From contig JARHVA010000021.1 of NCBI GenBank assembly GCA_037957365.1, forward strand, positions 1,059,001 to 1,123,000: 64,000 bases of DNA. The letters run 5' to 3'. Of this stretch, positions 12,940-24,140 are shown piece by piece (position 1 is the first letter of the stretch; each line of letters starts with the position of its first letter). The stretch comes from Torreya grandis. Its lineage: Eukaryota > Streptophyta > Pinopsida > Cupressales > Taxaceae. The position numbers and the translations under genes were made by a program. Below the pieces are notes generated by a model. That model worked only from the letters and a program-made list of their open reading frames with translations, had not been told where the DNA came from and made no database searches.

Positions 12940-14689
12940 TTCTCTTTTAGACTTACATATAAGTACAAAGCTATAACCAATGCTCTCAAAGATTTACTTG
13001 CACAATTTTGGAAAGACAATATAAGAGTTTCACCCAATACAAGAGATGTAGTTAAAAAAGAAGTTGGTTATCATAACTGTGAACTACATCCAAAACATTT
13101 TTTGGATACGAATCAAACATAATTCTACTCTAGTTTTTTTTAAAAATATCCATAAATTTTTATTAGTCAAATATATTTTGAGATGGTAAACAATTCTATG
13201 TAAAAATAAATCATACACACACCACTTGTTGTTGTAAGCAACATGTTAAATTTTCAATGCACTATGATGTTTTTCATCATATACAATGTACTTTACATAA
13301 TGATAACATTTTACAAGAATGTGGCATGGAATTTCCACTAAAATCAACCAAGTAATTTATTCCAATCATTTTTTGTGAAATACTAGGTGGATAGTTATTT
13401 TATAATAAATCATGTTTGAATGGGAATTGTAGCATTTATGATAGATTTTCAAAATTAAAAAAATTGTATCCATGAGGAGAGTACAAGTGCAATTGGACAT
13501 AAATTAGTTGGTTTGAGTAAATATAAATATGTGACTTATCAAGTAAAATATATCAAAAAATCTAAAAAGTGTGAGCTTGTTATAAAATATATACCTATTT
13601 CAAAATTAATGGTCAAATTTAGAGAGAAATTTATTTATGATTACATAAGGCACACACATATGGCTAGATGATTGGATGAAAATTTTAAAATAAGGACACA
13701 TTCTCACTTGGTTCTATTGCTTTAGTAGTTAATTTTTTTGAGAATTATACATTCAAATCATAAATGAAAGTTTAGTCATAGTATTACAACTCAATACAGG
13801 TTGCCATATTCATGATATAGCATTCACTAATACACTTGATAGTATAAAGAAAGATCTAAAATTATTAAATGGGCATCATTTATATGTCTGTAATAACCAA
13901 TCATATTTTAAACAATACATGCAATGTTGTTTTGAGAAGTTCTATGGATAGTCAATTGAAAAGAACATTAATTTGAATCAACATTATATTTGGTTAGACA
14001 ATTGCACATCGTAATTCAAGAATACATGAATGTTTCACTAGAAGAGAAAGATACACATTTGAAAAATAGATTTCAGGGTTCATCATGTGAGAAATAACAA
14101 ATTTCAATGTTTCAAGGATTTCTTGTTCTCTTCTTGATGATGAGTACACATTCGGTACGCTAAATTTTAGAATTTTTTGTTTCTCACATCATGAATCTTA
14201 AAATCCATTTTTCAAATATTTTACATCATGGAAACCTCACTGATAAGATACACAATAATACTAGTGTAGAACATATTTTAGAGTTTCACTAAGGCTGGCC
14301 ATGGAAAAGGAGAGCATGACGTTTCTAGAGCATGTGTAAGCGGAGTTAAATTTCTAAGATGGTATTGTTTTGACTAATATAACAACCATTGTTGAATGGT
14401 GTAATGATAAAATGGGCTATGGTGCTTTAAAAAATTCTACTATTCATACATATTTTTGGTTAATGGAGGAAGAATATTTGTCAAAGTGTGAGGATTATAT
14501 AACTGTAATGGGATCAAGTGAGCTCCACTCATTTCATAGCTCGGATGCAAGTTCTTGGACTATTCATACAAGACACTTGGCATTTTTTAATTTTGCATTC
14601 ATGGACACTGTTTAGAATGAATGTGAGTCAAAAATGTAGGTGGATGAATGGTGCAACAAACCTCTAATTTCAGTCAACACATACCAAGT
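12940..14689 (+). pseudogene. Transposase-like pseudogene, copy A
   Basis: First of three tandem copies of one gene. It opens with a segment reading YKAITNALKDLLAQFWKDN. It then passes through a Cys/His-rich part (TPLVVVSNM region with HYDVFHH-like text) and an 'NGNCSI' segment, to a WLDNC-TS-FK motif near 14,005 and a HGKGEHD motif near 14,300. It ends with an 81-codon open frame at 14,370-14,615 (TIVEWCNDKMGYGALKNST onward). The D-N-C and E-H-D acidic residues with conserved Q-F-K and H-G-K suggest an RNase H-like DDE core, but that is inference. Multiple stops and frameshifts; interrupted by a MITE-like insertion at 14,057-14,218. Confidence 0.55.
14057..14218. mobile_element. MITE-like insertion with ~40-bp terminal inverted repeats
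   Basis: Starts 'tttgaaaaatagatttcag' and ends 'aaaatccatttttcaaa'. The termini, including 'tgtgagaaataacaaa' and 'tttgtttctcacatca', are inverted copies of each other over about 40 bases. Copies B and C of the host gene lack this block at the same point, so it is an insertion in copy A. Target duplication not clear. Confidence 0.6.
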
Positions 14690-14957
14690 TCTAGCAATAT
14701 TATAACTTTGTCACATGACTTTGACCATGTATCTAATCTAGTGCAACTAGGTATAATATTAATCATTATGTATTATTTATTCTCATTATCTATCTAGATA
14801 ACATCATTTAAAGGGAAGAGATTAAGTTATTTATTCTCATTATCTATCTTGATACGTGACATGTTTTTATAGTTATTGTTGGTGAGGACAATGAAGAGGG
14901 AACAAATTACTACTTATGTCGGTGTGTAGAGGAAAAAAAATGATTCCTCATTCTCTG
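14690..14957 (+). repeat. Spacer between transposase-like copies A and B
   Basis: Shares 'cattatgtattatttattc', 'tatctatcttgatacgtgac' and 'gaggacaatgaagaggg' with 16,531-16,738 and with 29,570-29,860. This shows that the right arm's inner end is the downstream flank of the last copy, and that each tandem unit is gene plus spacer. Confidence 0.75.
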
Positions 14958-16530
14958 GTAGACTTCCATGAAAGTACAAGGCTATAGTTGATGCTCTCAA
15001 TGATTTATTTGCATGATTTTAGAGAGACAATACAAGAGTTTCACCCAATATAAGAGATGTAGGTCAAAGAAGAGTTGGTTCTTATAATCATGAACCACAT
15101 CCAAAATATTTATTGGATATGACCCAAACAAAATTGTACTTCAAGTTTTTGAAAAAATATCCACAAAATTTTATTTGTCAAATATATTTTGAGATGGCCA
15201 AACATTTTTATATGTAAAAATAAATCACACATGCACCACTTGTTATTGTAGGCAATATGTTGAATTTTAAATGCTCTATGATGTTTTTCACTATATATGT
15301 TGTACTTTGCATACTGAAAATATTTTACATGAATGTGGCATGGAAGTTATACCAAAATCAATTAGGAAATTTATTCCAACCATTTTTATGATAGATTAGA
15401 TAGACAATTCTTTTATAACAAAACATTTTTGGATGGAAATTATAATATTTGTGATGAATTGCCAAAATTAAAAAATTGTATCTATGAGGAGAGTAAAAAT
15501 GTAGTTGGATAGAAATTATTTGGTTCAATCAAATGCAAATCTGTGACTTATAAAGTAAAATATGGAAAATAATGTAAAAGGTGTGAGCTTGTTATAAAAT
15601 AGATACTTATTTTAGAATTAAAAGTCAAATTCAAGGAAGAAATTATTTATGATTATACAAGGCACACACACAAGGCTAGATGGTTGGATGACCAATTCAA
15701 GTTAAGCAAGGACACATTCCCACCTAGTTCCATTGTTTTAGTACTTGAATTTGTTGAGAATTATACATTCAAACCATAAATAGAAGTTCAATTATAGTAT
15801 TAAAACTCAATACATGTTTTCATATTCGTGCATATAACATTCATGCATGCACTTGATAGTATAGAATAAGATAAAAAAATATTAAAAGAGTGTTTTTTTT
15901 ATATCTATAATGACCGATCACATTATACAGAGTACATGTAAAGTTTTTTTTAGAATTTATATGTATAATTAACTAAGAATAACATTAATTTCAATAAATA
16001 TTACATTTGGTTAGACAAATGCACATCACAATTCAAAAATGCATGGATGTTTTACTAGTTGAGTAGGCTACACATTACTCATGGTGTAGAACATATTTGG
16101 AGTTTCACTAAGGCTGAACATGGAAAAAGAGAGCATGATATTGCTAAATCATGTGTAAAAAGAGTCATTATAAGAAAGGAGTTGAAGTTCAAATATGGTG
16201 CTAGATTTAATGATGCAACAACCATTGTTGAATTGTGTAGTGAAAAAATGGGATATGGTGCTCAAAAAAATTCTACTATTTGTAGATATTTTTGGTTGAT
16301 CAAGGAAGAACACTTGGTAAAATGTGAGGATTGTATGACTATAATAGGATCAAGTGACTTCCACTCATTTCATAACTCAAATATAGGTTCTTGGACTATT
16401 CATATAATACACTTGGTATGTTTTTATTCCTCATGCATGGACTCTGTTTGAAATGAGTGTGAGTCAAAACAGTGGGTGGATGAATGGATCACTAGACCTC
16501 TAATTCTAATAAATACATATCAAGCTACAT
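14958..16530 (+). pseudogene. Transposase-like pseudogene, copy B
   Basis: Second tandem copy, about 2.0 kb downstream of the same point in copy A. Landmarks in order: KYKAIVDALNDLF, a Cys/His region, NGNYNICDE, the RHTHKARWLDDQFKLSKDTF-type segment, WLDKCTSQFK at 16,008-16,037, then a 130-codon open frame at 16,059-16,451. That frame begins at an ATG, reads HGVEHIWSF, HGKREHD and ATTIVELCSEKMGYGA, and ends HLVCFYSSCMDSV. It is the longest intact piece of the gene in the window. Stops upstream show that the whole copy is dead. The family is not identified. The D..DNC/DKC..EHD acidic pattern fits a DDE transposase core but this is not proven. Confidence 0.55.
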
Positions 16531-16738
16531 CAACATTACATCTTATAGATATGACATCATCACATGATTTTGACCATGTATATGATCTATTATAACCAAG
16601 AAAAATATTATTCATTATGTATTATTTATTCTCATTATCTATATTGATACATTACATATTTTTGTAGTTATTATTGACAAGGAAAATGAAGAGGAAAAAA
16701 ATTACTGCTTATGTTGATGTGTAGAGAAAAATAAAAAA

Positions 16739-18091
16739 ATGACTTCCTCATTATTTGGTAGACTTTCAAGAAAGTACAAAGCTATAATCAATGCTCTCAA
16801 AAATTTACTTGCACAATTTTGTAAAGATAATACAAGAGTTTCACCCAATATAAGAGATGTAGTTAAAAGAAGAGTTGGTTCTCGTAACTATGAACTACAT
16901 CCAAAACATTTCTTGGATATGACTAAAAAATAATTGTACTCTGATTTTATAGAAAAATATCTATAAATTTATATTAGTTAAATATATTTTGAGATGGACA
17001 AACCATTTTATATAAAAATAAATCACACATGCACCACTTGTTATTATCGACAACATGTTGAATTTTTAATACACTATGATGTTTTTTACCATATGCACTA
17101 TACTTTTGATAATGACAATATTTTATAAGAATATGACATGGAAGATCTATCAAAATCAATTAGAGAATTTATTCCAACCATTCTTTATTAAAAAATAGAT
17201 GGATAATTATTTTATAACAAAGCATGTTTGAATGAAAATTGCAGCATTTGTGGTAGATTGCCAAAATTAAAAAAATTGAATCCATGAGGAGGCTACAAGT
17301 GAAATTGGACAATAAGGAGAAAATTGCTTATGAGTAAATAAGGTACACACACAAGGTTAGATGGTTGGATGAACATTTAAAGCTAAGCAAAGACACATTC
17401 CGACTTGGTTCTATTGTTTAAGTAGTTGACTTTGTTGATAATTACACATCCAAACCATAAATGAAAGTTCAATCACAATATCATAACTCAATATAGATTA
17501 CCATATTCGTGCATATAACATTCATGTATGCAGTTGATTGTACAAATCAATATCGAAAAATATTAAGGGAGTGTTATTTCTATGTTTATAATGACTGATC
17601 ACATTGCATATATTATGTATAAGATTGTTTCGATAAGTTCTATGGATAGTTAACTGAGAGGAACATTAATTTAAATCAACATTATATTTAGTCAGATAAT
17701 TGCATATCACAATTCAAGAATACATAGATGTTTTATTGGTTGAGTAGGATGCACATTGGTGTAGAACATATTTGTATTTTTAAGAGAGGAGTTGAAGTTC
17801 AAATATATTTTTGTTTTGATTGATGCAACAACCATTGTTGAATGGTGTAGTGAGAAAATGGGCTATGGTGCTCAATAAAATTCTATTGTTCATAGATATT
17901 TATGGTTGATGGAGGAGGAACACTAGGCAAAGTGTGAGGATTGTATGCCTGTAAAGGGATCAAGTGAGATCCACTCATTTCGTAGCTCAAATATAGGTTC
18001 TTAGACTATTCATAAAAGACACTTGGCATGTTTTTGTTTTGCATGCATAGACTCTATTTAGAATGAGTGTTAGTCAAAAAAGTGGGTGGAT
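16739..18091 (+). pseudogene. Transposase-like pseudogene, copy C, split by an insertion
   Basis: Third copy, about 1.8 kb after copy B. A 64-codon open frame at 16,739-16,933 gives the conserved start region (SLFGRLSRKYKAIINALKNL, then VSPNIRDVVKRRVG and ELHPKHFLDMT). The middle is shortened relative to A and B: text between the 'NGNCSICGRLPKLK' region and the 'KVRWLDEH' region is missing. The acidic motif is SDNCISQFK near 17,695, preceded by an in-frame TAG where copies A and B have Trp. The end matches A and B up to 'gtgggtggatgaatg', where a nested LTR insertion breaks it; the gene's 3' flank resumes at 29,527. Confidence 0.55.
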
Positions 18092-19181
18092 GAATGTGAA
18101 GTATCCCTTACTAATTCTGACCTTATTTTTATGGTTTGATGTTCAAGGGAATTTTGTCAAACACTTGGTGTGCAACTACCTATGTCTGATATGAATTTTT
18201 TTATTATGTTTCTTTGAGTTTGTATTCTACAATTGATGTTTTTTTGAAGGCTTCTAATAATGCAAGATTGTCTAACAATGTCATAGAAATGATATGCTAA
18301 CTGTTTTTAACCCTTTCCATACATATAAGTGACTAAAATTAACTTCTACAGCTAGTTGATATATTAAAAAACACTTTTCATGCATCCTAATATAGCCAAT
18401 ATGCACCTACATCCACTAGGCATTAATGCAAACACTTGGTAGGCAAACGAAGATGTTGATTTAAAGTAAACAAGTTGACATTTAATCAAACATATTGCAT
18501 GCAACCCCCAATTTATTCCAATATATTTATATAATGTATGAGATTGATTATAATGGTTGTAATGGATTGATTACAATGATTAAAAAAATTTGGAAAGATG
18601 CTGATACAAATGGTAGATGAAATGATAGCCACAACAAACCCTGATCAGTAATCAAGTCATCCTTCATATGCAAACTCAGACCCTCTAATGGAGCCACCCT
18701 TATTTTTAGGATATGCAGACCTGATATTAAATATTTTCAACTTCTTCCATTCTTCAATCATCACCCAATAGATTATTCACAAATTGGCCTTTGGTCACTA
18801 AATTTGGCACAATGAGAAGACTGAATTATCTATTCCAATTGTTGTAACCCTTCGGAAGATCTTTCACCACCTCAATTATGCAAATCATTGGGAGTTTTCA
18901 TTCCCAAAGATTAATGACTGTAGAAAAAACCTTAGCTTCCTCCAAAATGAACATGTCAAAATCAATTATCAAATCTTGGATGATTAGAAGCTTAGCTTAT
19001 CCTCTTTTTATACCTTTTCTCCAAGTGGAAGTGGAACCTTCAAGAAGCTTCTAGAGAATAATATTAAAATAATATTATTTTACTTTAGTGACTTTTTTTA
19101 TGATATAATATTTTATTTAAGTCGTGTTTATTAAATTAATTAAATATAAGTGCACCTTTTAATATTTATTTTTTGTGATAC

Positions 19182-20614
19182 TGTTTCTATACGATTTTCG
19201 TTTTCACATTCAAAAAGGAAATGAGAAACTAAGAGAAATGGTCTAAGGATTGTATGTACCTGGATGAAGTCTGGCGCACCAAATTCAGACGTTGTGAGAA
19301 CTCCTCTTTGGTTGTGGAGGATGACACCTGCAGAAGAAAGAGACTTGGACAAAAAAGTTGTTAGATGAGGAGATGGTGGGCTGCCAAGCAAAAGCTTGAT
19401 CCCAGAAGTACGAAGACTTCCTTGAGGGATGTCAACCCATTGATTGATAAAAATAATGTATGATAAAAGGCAGAATGATAAAAGACTGAAATGATTAAAG
19501 ACTAAAATAGAAATAGAAGTAAATGCTTACCTGAATGCTATTGTTGGCCTGGTCACAGTCGCCGATGTCAGTTAGTCTATCGACGTCGATTGTAAAGGTC
19601 TGTCGACGTCAGTTAGTCTGCTGATGTCGGTGAGGGCAGTGGTCTATAAGGCCAGCGTCGATCAGGGTAGTAGTCTTTGGATGAGGTCTGGTCGAGTTTT
19701 TGGTCTGTGGACAGGTCTGTGGTCTGTTTGGGGTTAGCAAAATGGCTTGAAGTGTCTGTGTAGAGGTTTGGGGCAATAGATAGAATGTCAAAAAGGCACA
19801 GAGGGATAGAGGAGGCCAATAGGGAGATAAGGATTCGAGTCTGGTCTGGAAGTGTTGAATGGGAGCTAACAGCTAATACATTTCTAGATTATTGAAATGA
19901 AATAAAGAAACATTCTTAGCTCATACCTGCTGAAGAAGAGATGTTGCTAATGGGTTGTACCTGTTGCTGGTGCTACTAGTGTGAAGGCCCTGTTGCTGGG
20001 GGAAGCTGATGTAGAGTACCTATTGTTGCTGTAGCTAGTGTAGAATCCCTGTGAGAGAGAGAGTGGGAGGTCTAGTGGATTGAAGACTGGAAGATTAGCT
20101 GATTGTTGAAGGTCGAAAGGTGGATGATTAGAGGTCGAAGGAACAGATTGAAAGATTGGAAAAATGGGTTGAAGAGATGAAAAACCGGATCCTGCATTCG
20201 GGTCAAGAACGCAGTCTTGAGGGCAACTGACGCTGGCAAAACCACTGATGTCAGCCGAATACTGACCGACGTCGGTAGCTGGAAAGCAGGCAGAAAGGCT
20301 AAAAATAGCCTTCTGTCTGTTTTCCCAACTGCCAGGTCAGTGGGTCGAGGTAAGAAACGGTCAAAGGCAGGTTAAAATGGATGAGAGGATAGGAATAGGT
20401 CATGAATGGGGTTTAGGCATTTAAGACTTGGCATGGGGTAGTGGAGAGAATCCAAGGAGAGGCATCCTAGGGTGGTGAGGTGTCAAGGGAGAGAGAGGGA
20501 ATTATTAATTCAAAATAGATAATTATTTTAAATTAATAAGACATAGGTTAGGAGTGGTTAAGTGGAAAAAGGGGGAGGATGACCAAGGGAGTAGACACGA
20601 TTTCAGTGTCTACA
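19182..20614 (-). repeat. 3' LTR of the gag-only element
   Basis: About 1433 bp, TG...CA ends (in element direction TGTAGACAC ... ATAGAAACA). Matches 27,965-29,381 along its length by eye. It carries clusters of the CGACGTCGG-type palindrome near 19,558-19,660 and 20,225-20,275, more decayed here than in the other LTR. Confidence 0.9.
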
Positions 20615-20633
20615 TTTGCTCTTTTTTGTCTTG
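20615..20633 (-). other. Polypurine tract
   Basis: In element direction the bases just before the 3' LTR read caagacaaaaaagagcaaa, a purine-rich run directly abutting TGTAGACAC. This is where plus-strand priming would be expected in an LTR retrotransposon, and it fixes the element direction as minus. Confidence 0.7.
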
Positions 20634-23547
20634 TTGGTTGTTCTTGATGAACTGCAAGACAAAAATAGGAGTTGATTGCCCCAGGTGTGGGATAAGGTTA
20701 ATTTTGTCCTGTTCGTTGTTCAAATGAACTACAAGACAAAAATAGGAGGGTTGGTTACCCTAATTATGGATGAGGTATTCCTCCTCAAAGCAGGAGTCGA
20801 GGGAAGGAAACCTAAAATCAGGTGCTAATTTGACAGAGAGTGGATGAAAAATGGTGAAGATGGAGTGAGAACGCTGTAATAGTCGTGATTGGACATATAC
20901 CACTTCACGAGATAGTCAGGTCAAATTATTGCAGGTCAAGGGTCAAGGAGTGCCAAAATTGAAATAATTAGGCCCTAGCATTTGGTTGTAGCTGATCAAG
21001 TTATTCAATCTAAGTTGTAGCTCTAATGGATCGTCGTGTTCTAGGTATCCTGGGCTCAGGAAGTGTTCTTGGAAACACGAAAATGTCACAAGTAGTGGGG
21101 ATCAACCAGCGTGCGATCCTATACTTGTGAGGGTCAAAATATGGGTTGCAAACAATTTTACTAACCATGCGTGAGGTAGCATACATGCCAAAACAACCAA
21201 GGCAACCTTGTCTTGGAAGTGGTCGAGGTCAGAGGACATAGTCGTGATCTCCATGGTCATTGGTCGAGGCGAGTCGAGATAGATAGCTGGTCGAATGAAT
21301 GGGCAGACGAAAGAATGTGGCTGAGCTAACCCCAGAAGATGTCGTGTGATCTGAGTGATGCCTACATAGCCCTTATGTGAAGGGCCTTAGGCCAATGTAG
21401 TTCTCCCTAAAAGGGAGGAAGAGGGTCGAAGTGGATGGGTCTTGGTCAAGGTCAAGTCATGGTCAAAGGAGGATAGTTTGTCCATCAGGGAGACAAACAA
21501 ATGAGGGTGGTCGAGCTAACCCCAGAAGACATCCTATCATCTGAGTGCTGCCTACATAGCCCTTGTGTGAAGGGCCTCATGCCAATGTAGTTCTCCCAAA
21601 AAAGGAGGAAGAGTTGAAGTGATTGATTGTGCTTGGTCTAGGTCAAGGTCGAGGTTAAGTCATGGTTAGAAGAGGATAGGGTTTGTCCATTATGTAGGTG
21701 AACAAATGAGGGTGGTCGAGCTAACTTCAAAGGACATCGTGTCAACTGAGTGCTACCTACATAGCCCTTGTCTTAAGGGCCTCAGACCAATGTAGTTCAG
21801 ACGAATGGTCAAAATGGTTGATGAGATTGGTTGTGGTCATGGTCAAAGGGCAGATAGTTTGTCCATGAGGTAGATGAACAAATGAGGGTGGTTGAGCTAA
21901 CCCCAGAGGACGTCATGTCATCTGAGTGCTGCCTACATAGCCCCGGTCTTAGGGCCTTAGACCAATGTAGTTTAGACTAAGAGGCAAAATGATTGATAGA
22001 TTGGTCTTGGTTAAGATGAAATGATGAGGATAAGATGATGTTATAGCCTTTTCCATATTGTGTGATGGTGTATTCTGTAACATTGGTTGAGTGGTCTTTT
22101 ATCCCTAGCAATTTCCATATTGGTAATGGTGTATGCTAAAAATGAATTGAGGTCATTTATGCTTTAGCAAGTAATGGTTTATGCTTAACATAAATTGTGT
22201 CTGGTCGATAGTTTCCATGTGTATTGGTGTCCATAAAAACTATGTGAAATGGACTATGTCATGTTGGTGGTCTGAAAATAGTTTGGGTTGGCTGGTTGGG
22301 TTTGGTTGGATAGATAATGATTGGGTTAAATTGTTTGTGACCAAAGGTATGGATAATAAGCGAAAGGCGCATTGCTCTTTCATTGACAAGGACCAGAATG
22401 ATGGCATAGATAAGGGGTTGTTTAAAAACAAAAGACCTGTTCATGCATTACGTCGTTGACCAGTGGTTGTGTTAGAGAAGTAATCAAATCACTTAACATT
22501 AAGTGAGCTCGAAATCCCTTGAGTATGTTGGGGTGATAGGTTTGATATGTGATATGGATGGAAAGGGAGAACCTTTTTGGCAGGAACAACTTTGCCCCTT
22601 TTATAGGTGACCCCGAGAACGACTATAGACAAGTCCATGACTTTAAAGTTTGTCTGTCAGTTTTTTTTTTTTTTTTTTGGTGTAGACTGATCGATGCGGG
22701 AAATCTGCGAGGGGATGTTGTTTTGATTTGTGGTCATGTTGTGAAGCTGATCGATGTGGGAAGCTTCTGAGATAGTGCTGTGTATGTAGCAAAATTTTAG
22801 TCATAGCCATCCTTCGAGGGAGTGGTCTATATTCTGCTTTATATGTTTTTGATATGACTTTGGCCTAGCTGTCCTTCAGGGGAGCAGTCTAGTAAATACA
22901 GCAATGATGATGCAGTTATCTTTTGAGGGAGTAGTCTACACTTTAGATTTTATGACCTTGGAATATGCATCCCACTTTTACGTTTTTAATTTTTTTGTTG
23001 ACTGGACTTTTGGTCATGGACTTGACTATAGAGGTTTAGAGGGTTTCCCTTTTATTAAGACAAAGTATTTATGCTTGACAAAAGGGTTGACTGATGTTTG
23101 CAGAGTTGAGGGTTAAAAGAAATAGGAATGATAATGATGGGGAGTGCTCAAGGGATCGAGCTCAAGTTAAACGTCAAGTGAATAATTACTTGACTAACAG
23201 TAGACTGGTCAAAGATGCAAGGCATAAAGGGGCTCAGGTTCTGACAAAGTCCCTGGCCCATGCTTGTGTTATGATGTAAGGTCCGAATCAATTAGGAGCA
23301 AACTTGCCCCATTTGCTTTGTTTCAAATTGGTCACATGTTGATTGATGTTGAAGGAGTTGGTTGATGTTCGATCAATGTTGGGTTGGATGATATGATTAA
23401 AAGGTTGGTTGATGTTTGGTCAATGTCTGGTCGAATGTTTGGTTGAGGTTTGGTCGACGGTTTGGTTGAGGTCGGGTTGAATGTTTGGTCGAGGTCGGGT
23501 CGATGCTTATTTGGTCAAGGCATAGTCGAGGCTTGATTGATGCCTAG
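20634..23547 (-). other. Non-coding 3' internal region of the gag-only element
   Basis: About 2.9 kb between gag and the 3' LTR where an autonomous gypsy element would carry pol. Neither strand shows a protease D-S/T-G, an RT Y-x-D-D or an integrase motif. Open frames here (for example 22,181-22,459) lack recognisable domains. It contains the tandem repeats at 21,318-22,010, a 17-base T run near 22,661, and a long 'ggtcga'-rich low-complexity zone. Confidence 0.6.
21318..22010. repeat. Four ~190-bp tandem units with a hairpin block
   Basis: Units begin with 'gagctaaccccagaag' near 21,323, 21,515, 21,718 and 21,893 (spacing about 190, 203 and 176). Each contains 'gcctacatagccc', an inverted 'aagggcct' and 'caatgtagtt'. 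The hairpin has an outer stem CTACAT/ATGTAG and an inner stem GCCCTT/AAGGGC. The same block occurs singly at 4181 and 57,165. Confidence 0.85.
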
Positions 23548-23640
23548 TCAAGGTTTAGGATTAAAAGAGTGATTGATATTTGGTCGAGACTGGGTTGAAA
23601 GGTTGGTCGAGGCTTGGATGAACGTTGAATTCCCCCATTG
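23350..23640. repeat. Low-complexity 'ttggtcgag' repeat zone
   Basis: Dozens of short degenerate copies of 'tttggtcgaggt' / 'ttgatgtttggtc'. It overlaps the tail of the gag frame, where it encodes Asn/Pro/Thr-rich low-complexity sequence. Confidence 0.75.
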
Positions 23641-24140
23641 GCTAGGGAGAATGTTTGGCAGATTGGTCAAGGTCGATTGAGGCTTGGTGGTTAGATTGAC
23701 TGTGTTGATGTCGAATAAAGGGGTTAAAGGCGACAAAGGGACCATAGTCTGGCGTGGAGATCCCGATTTAGGTGACGAGGTTTGAGAAGCATGGGTCGGT
23801 GTTGATGATTTGTTGAAGGGGTGGTTAAGAGGATCCTTGATGAGAAGGGTATCTTTTTTCCGGTGTTGACGAATGACAACTTTAAGGGTGCAATGACATT
23901 CAGTGTCATGCCCTGGTTTTTGATGATAGTGACAAAATTTAGAGTTGTCGAACCAAGATGGTCTTGATCCGAGAGTTGATGAGTGGGGCAGTGTTGAAGG
24001 TTTGTTGATAATGTGGTCGAGAAGAAAGGTGTCTTTCTCCAAGCATTGGTGAATGACAACCTTGAGGGCACAACAATGCTCAGTGTCGTGCCTAGGCGTG
24101 TGATGATACGCACAAATCTGAGTGTCGTCGAACTAGGACA
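23548..24140 (-). pseudogene. Gag C-terminal extension with two duplicated CHHC fingers
   Basis: Continuation of gag in another frame. Two repeats about 183 bp apart each encode a short finger followed by LKVVI and a KDT-hydrophobic segment. The first reads FDDTQICAYHHTPRHDTEHC near 24,071-24,133 and the second reads FDNSKFCHYHQKPGHDTE near 23,890-23,955. Both fit C-x2-H-x4-H-x4-C, the second with a C/H swap at the last position. The first is preceded by an in-frame TAG where the second has Trp. Downstream is Pro/Thr/Asn-rich text. Together with the finger in the main gag segment this gives three, more than the single finger usual in this type of gag. Confidence 0.6.
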
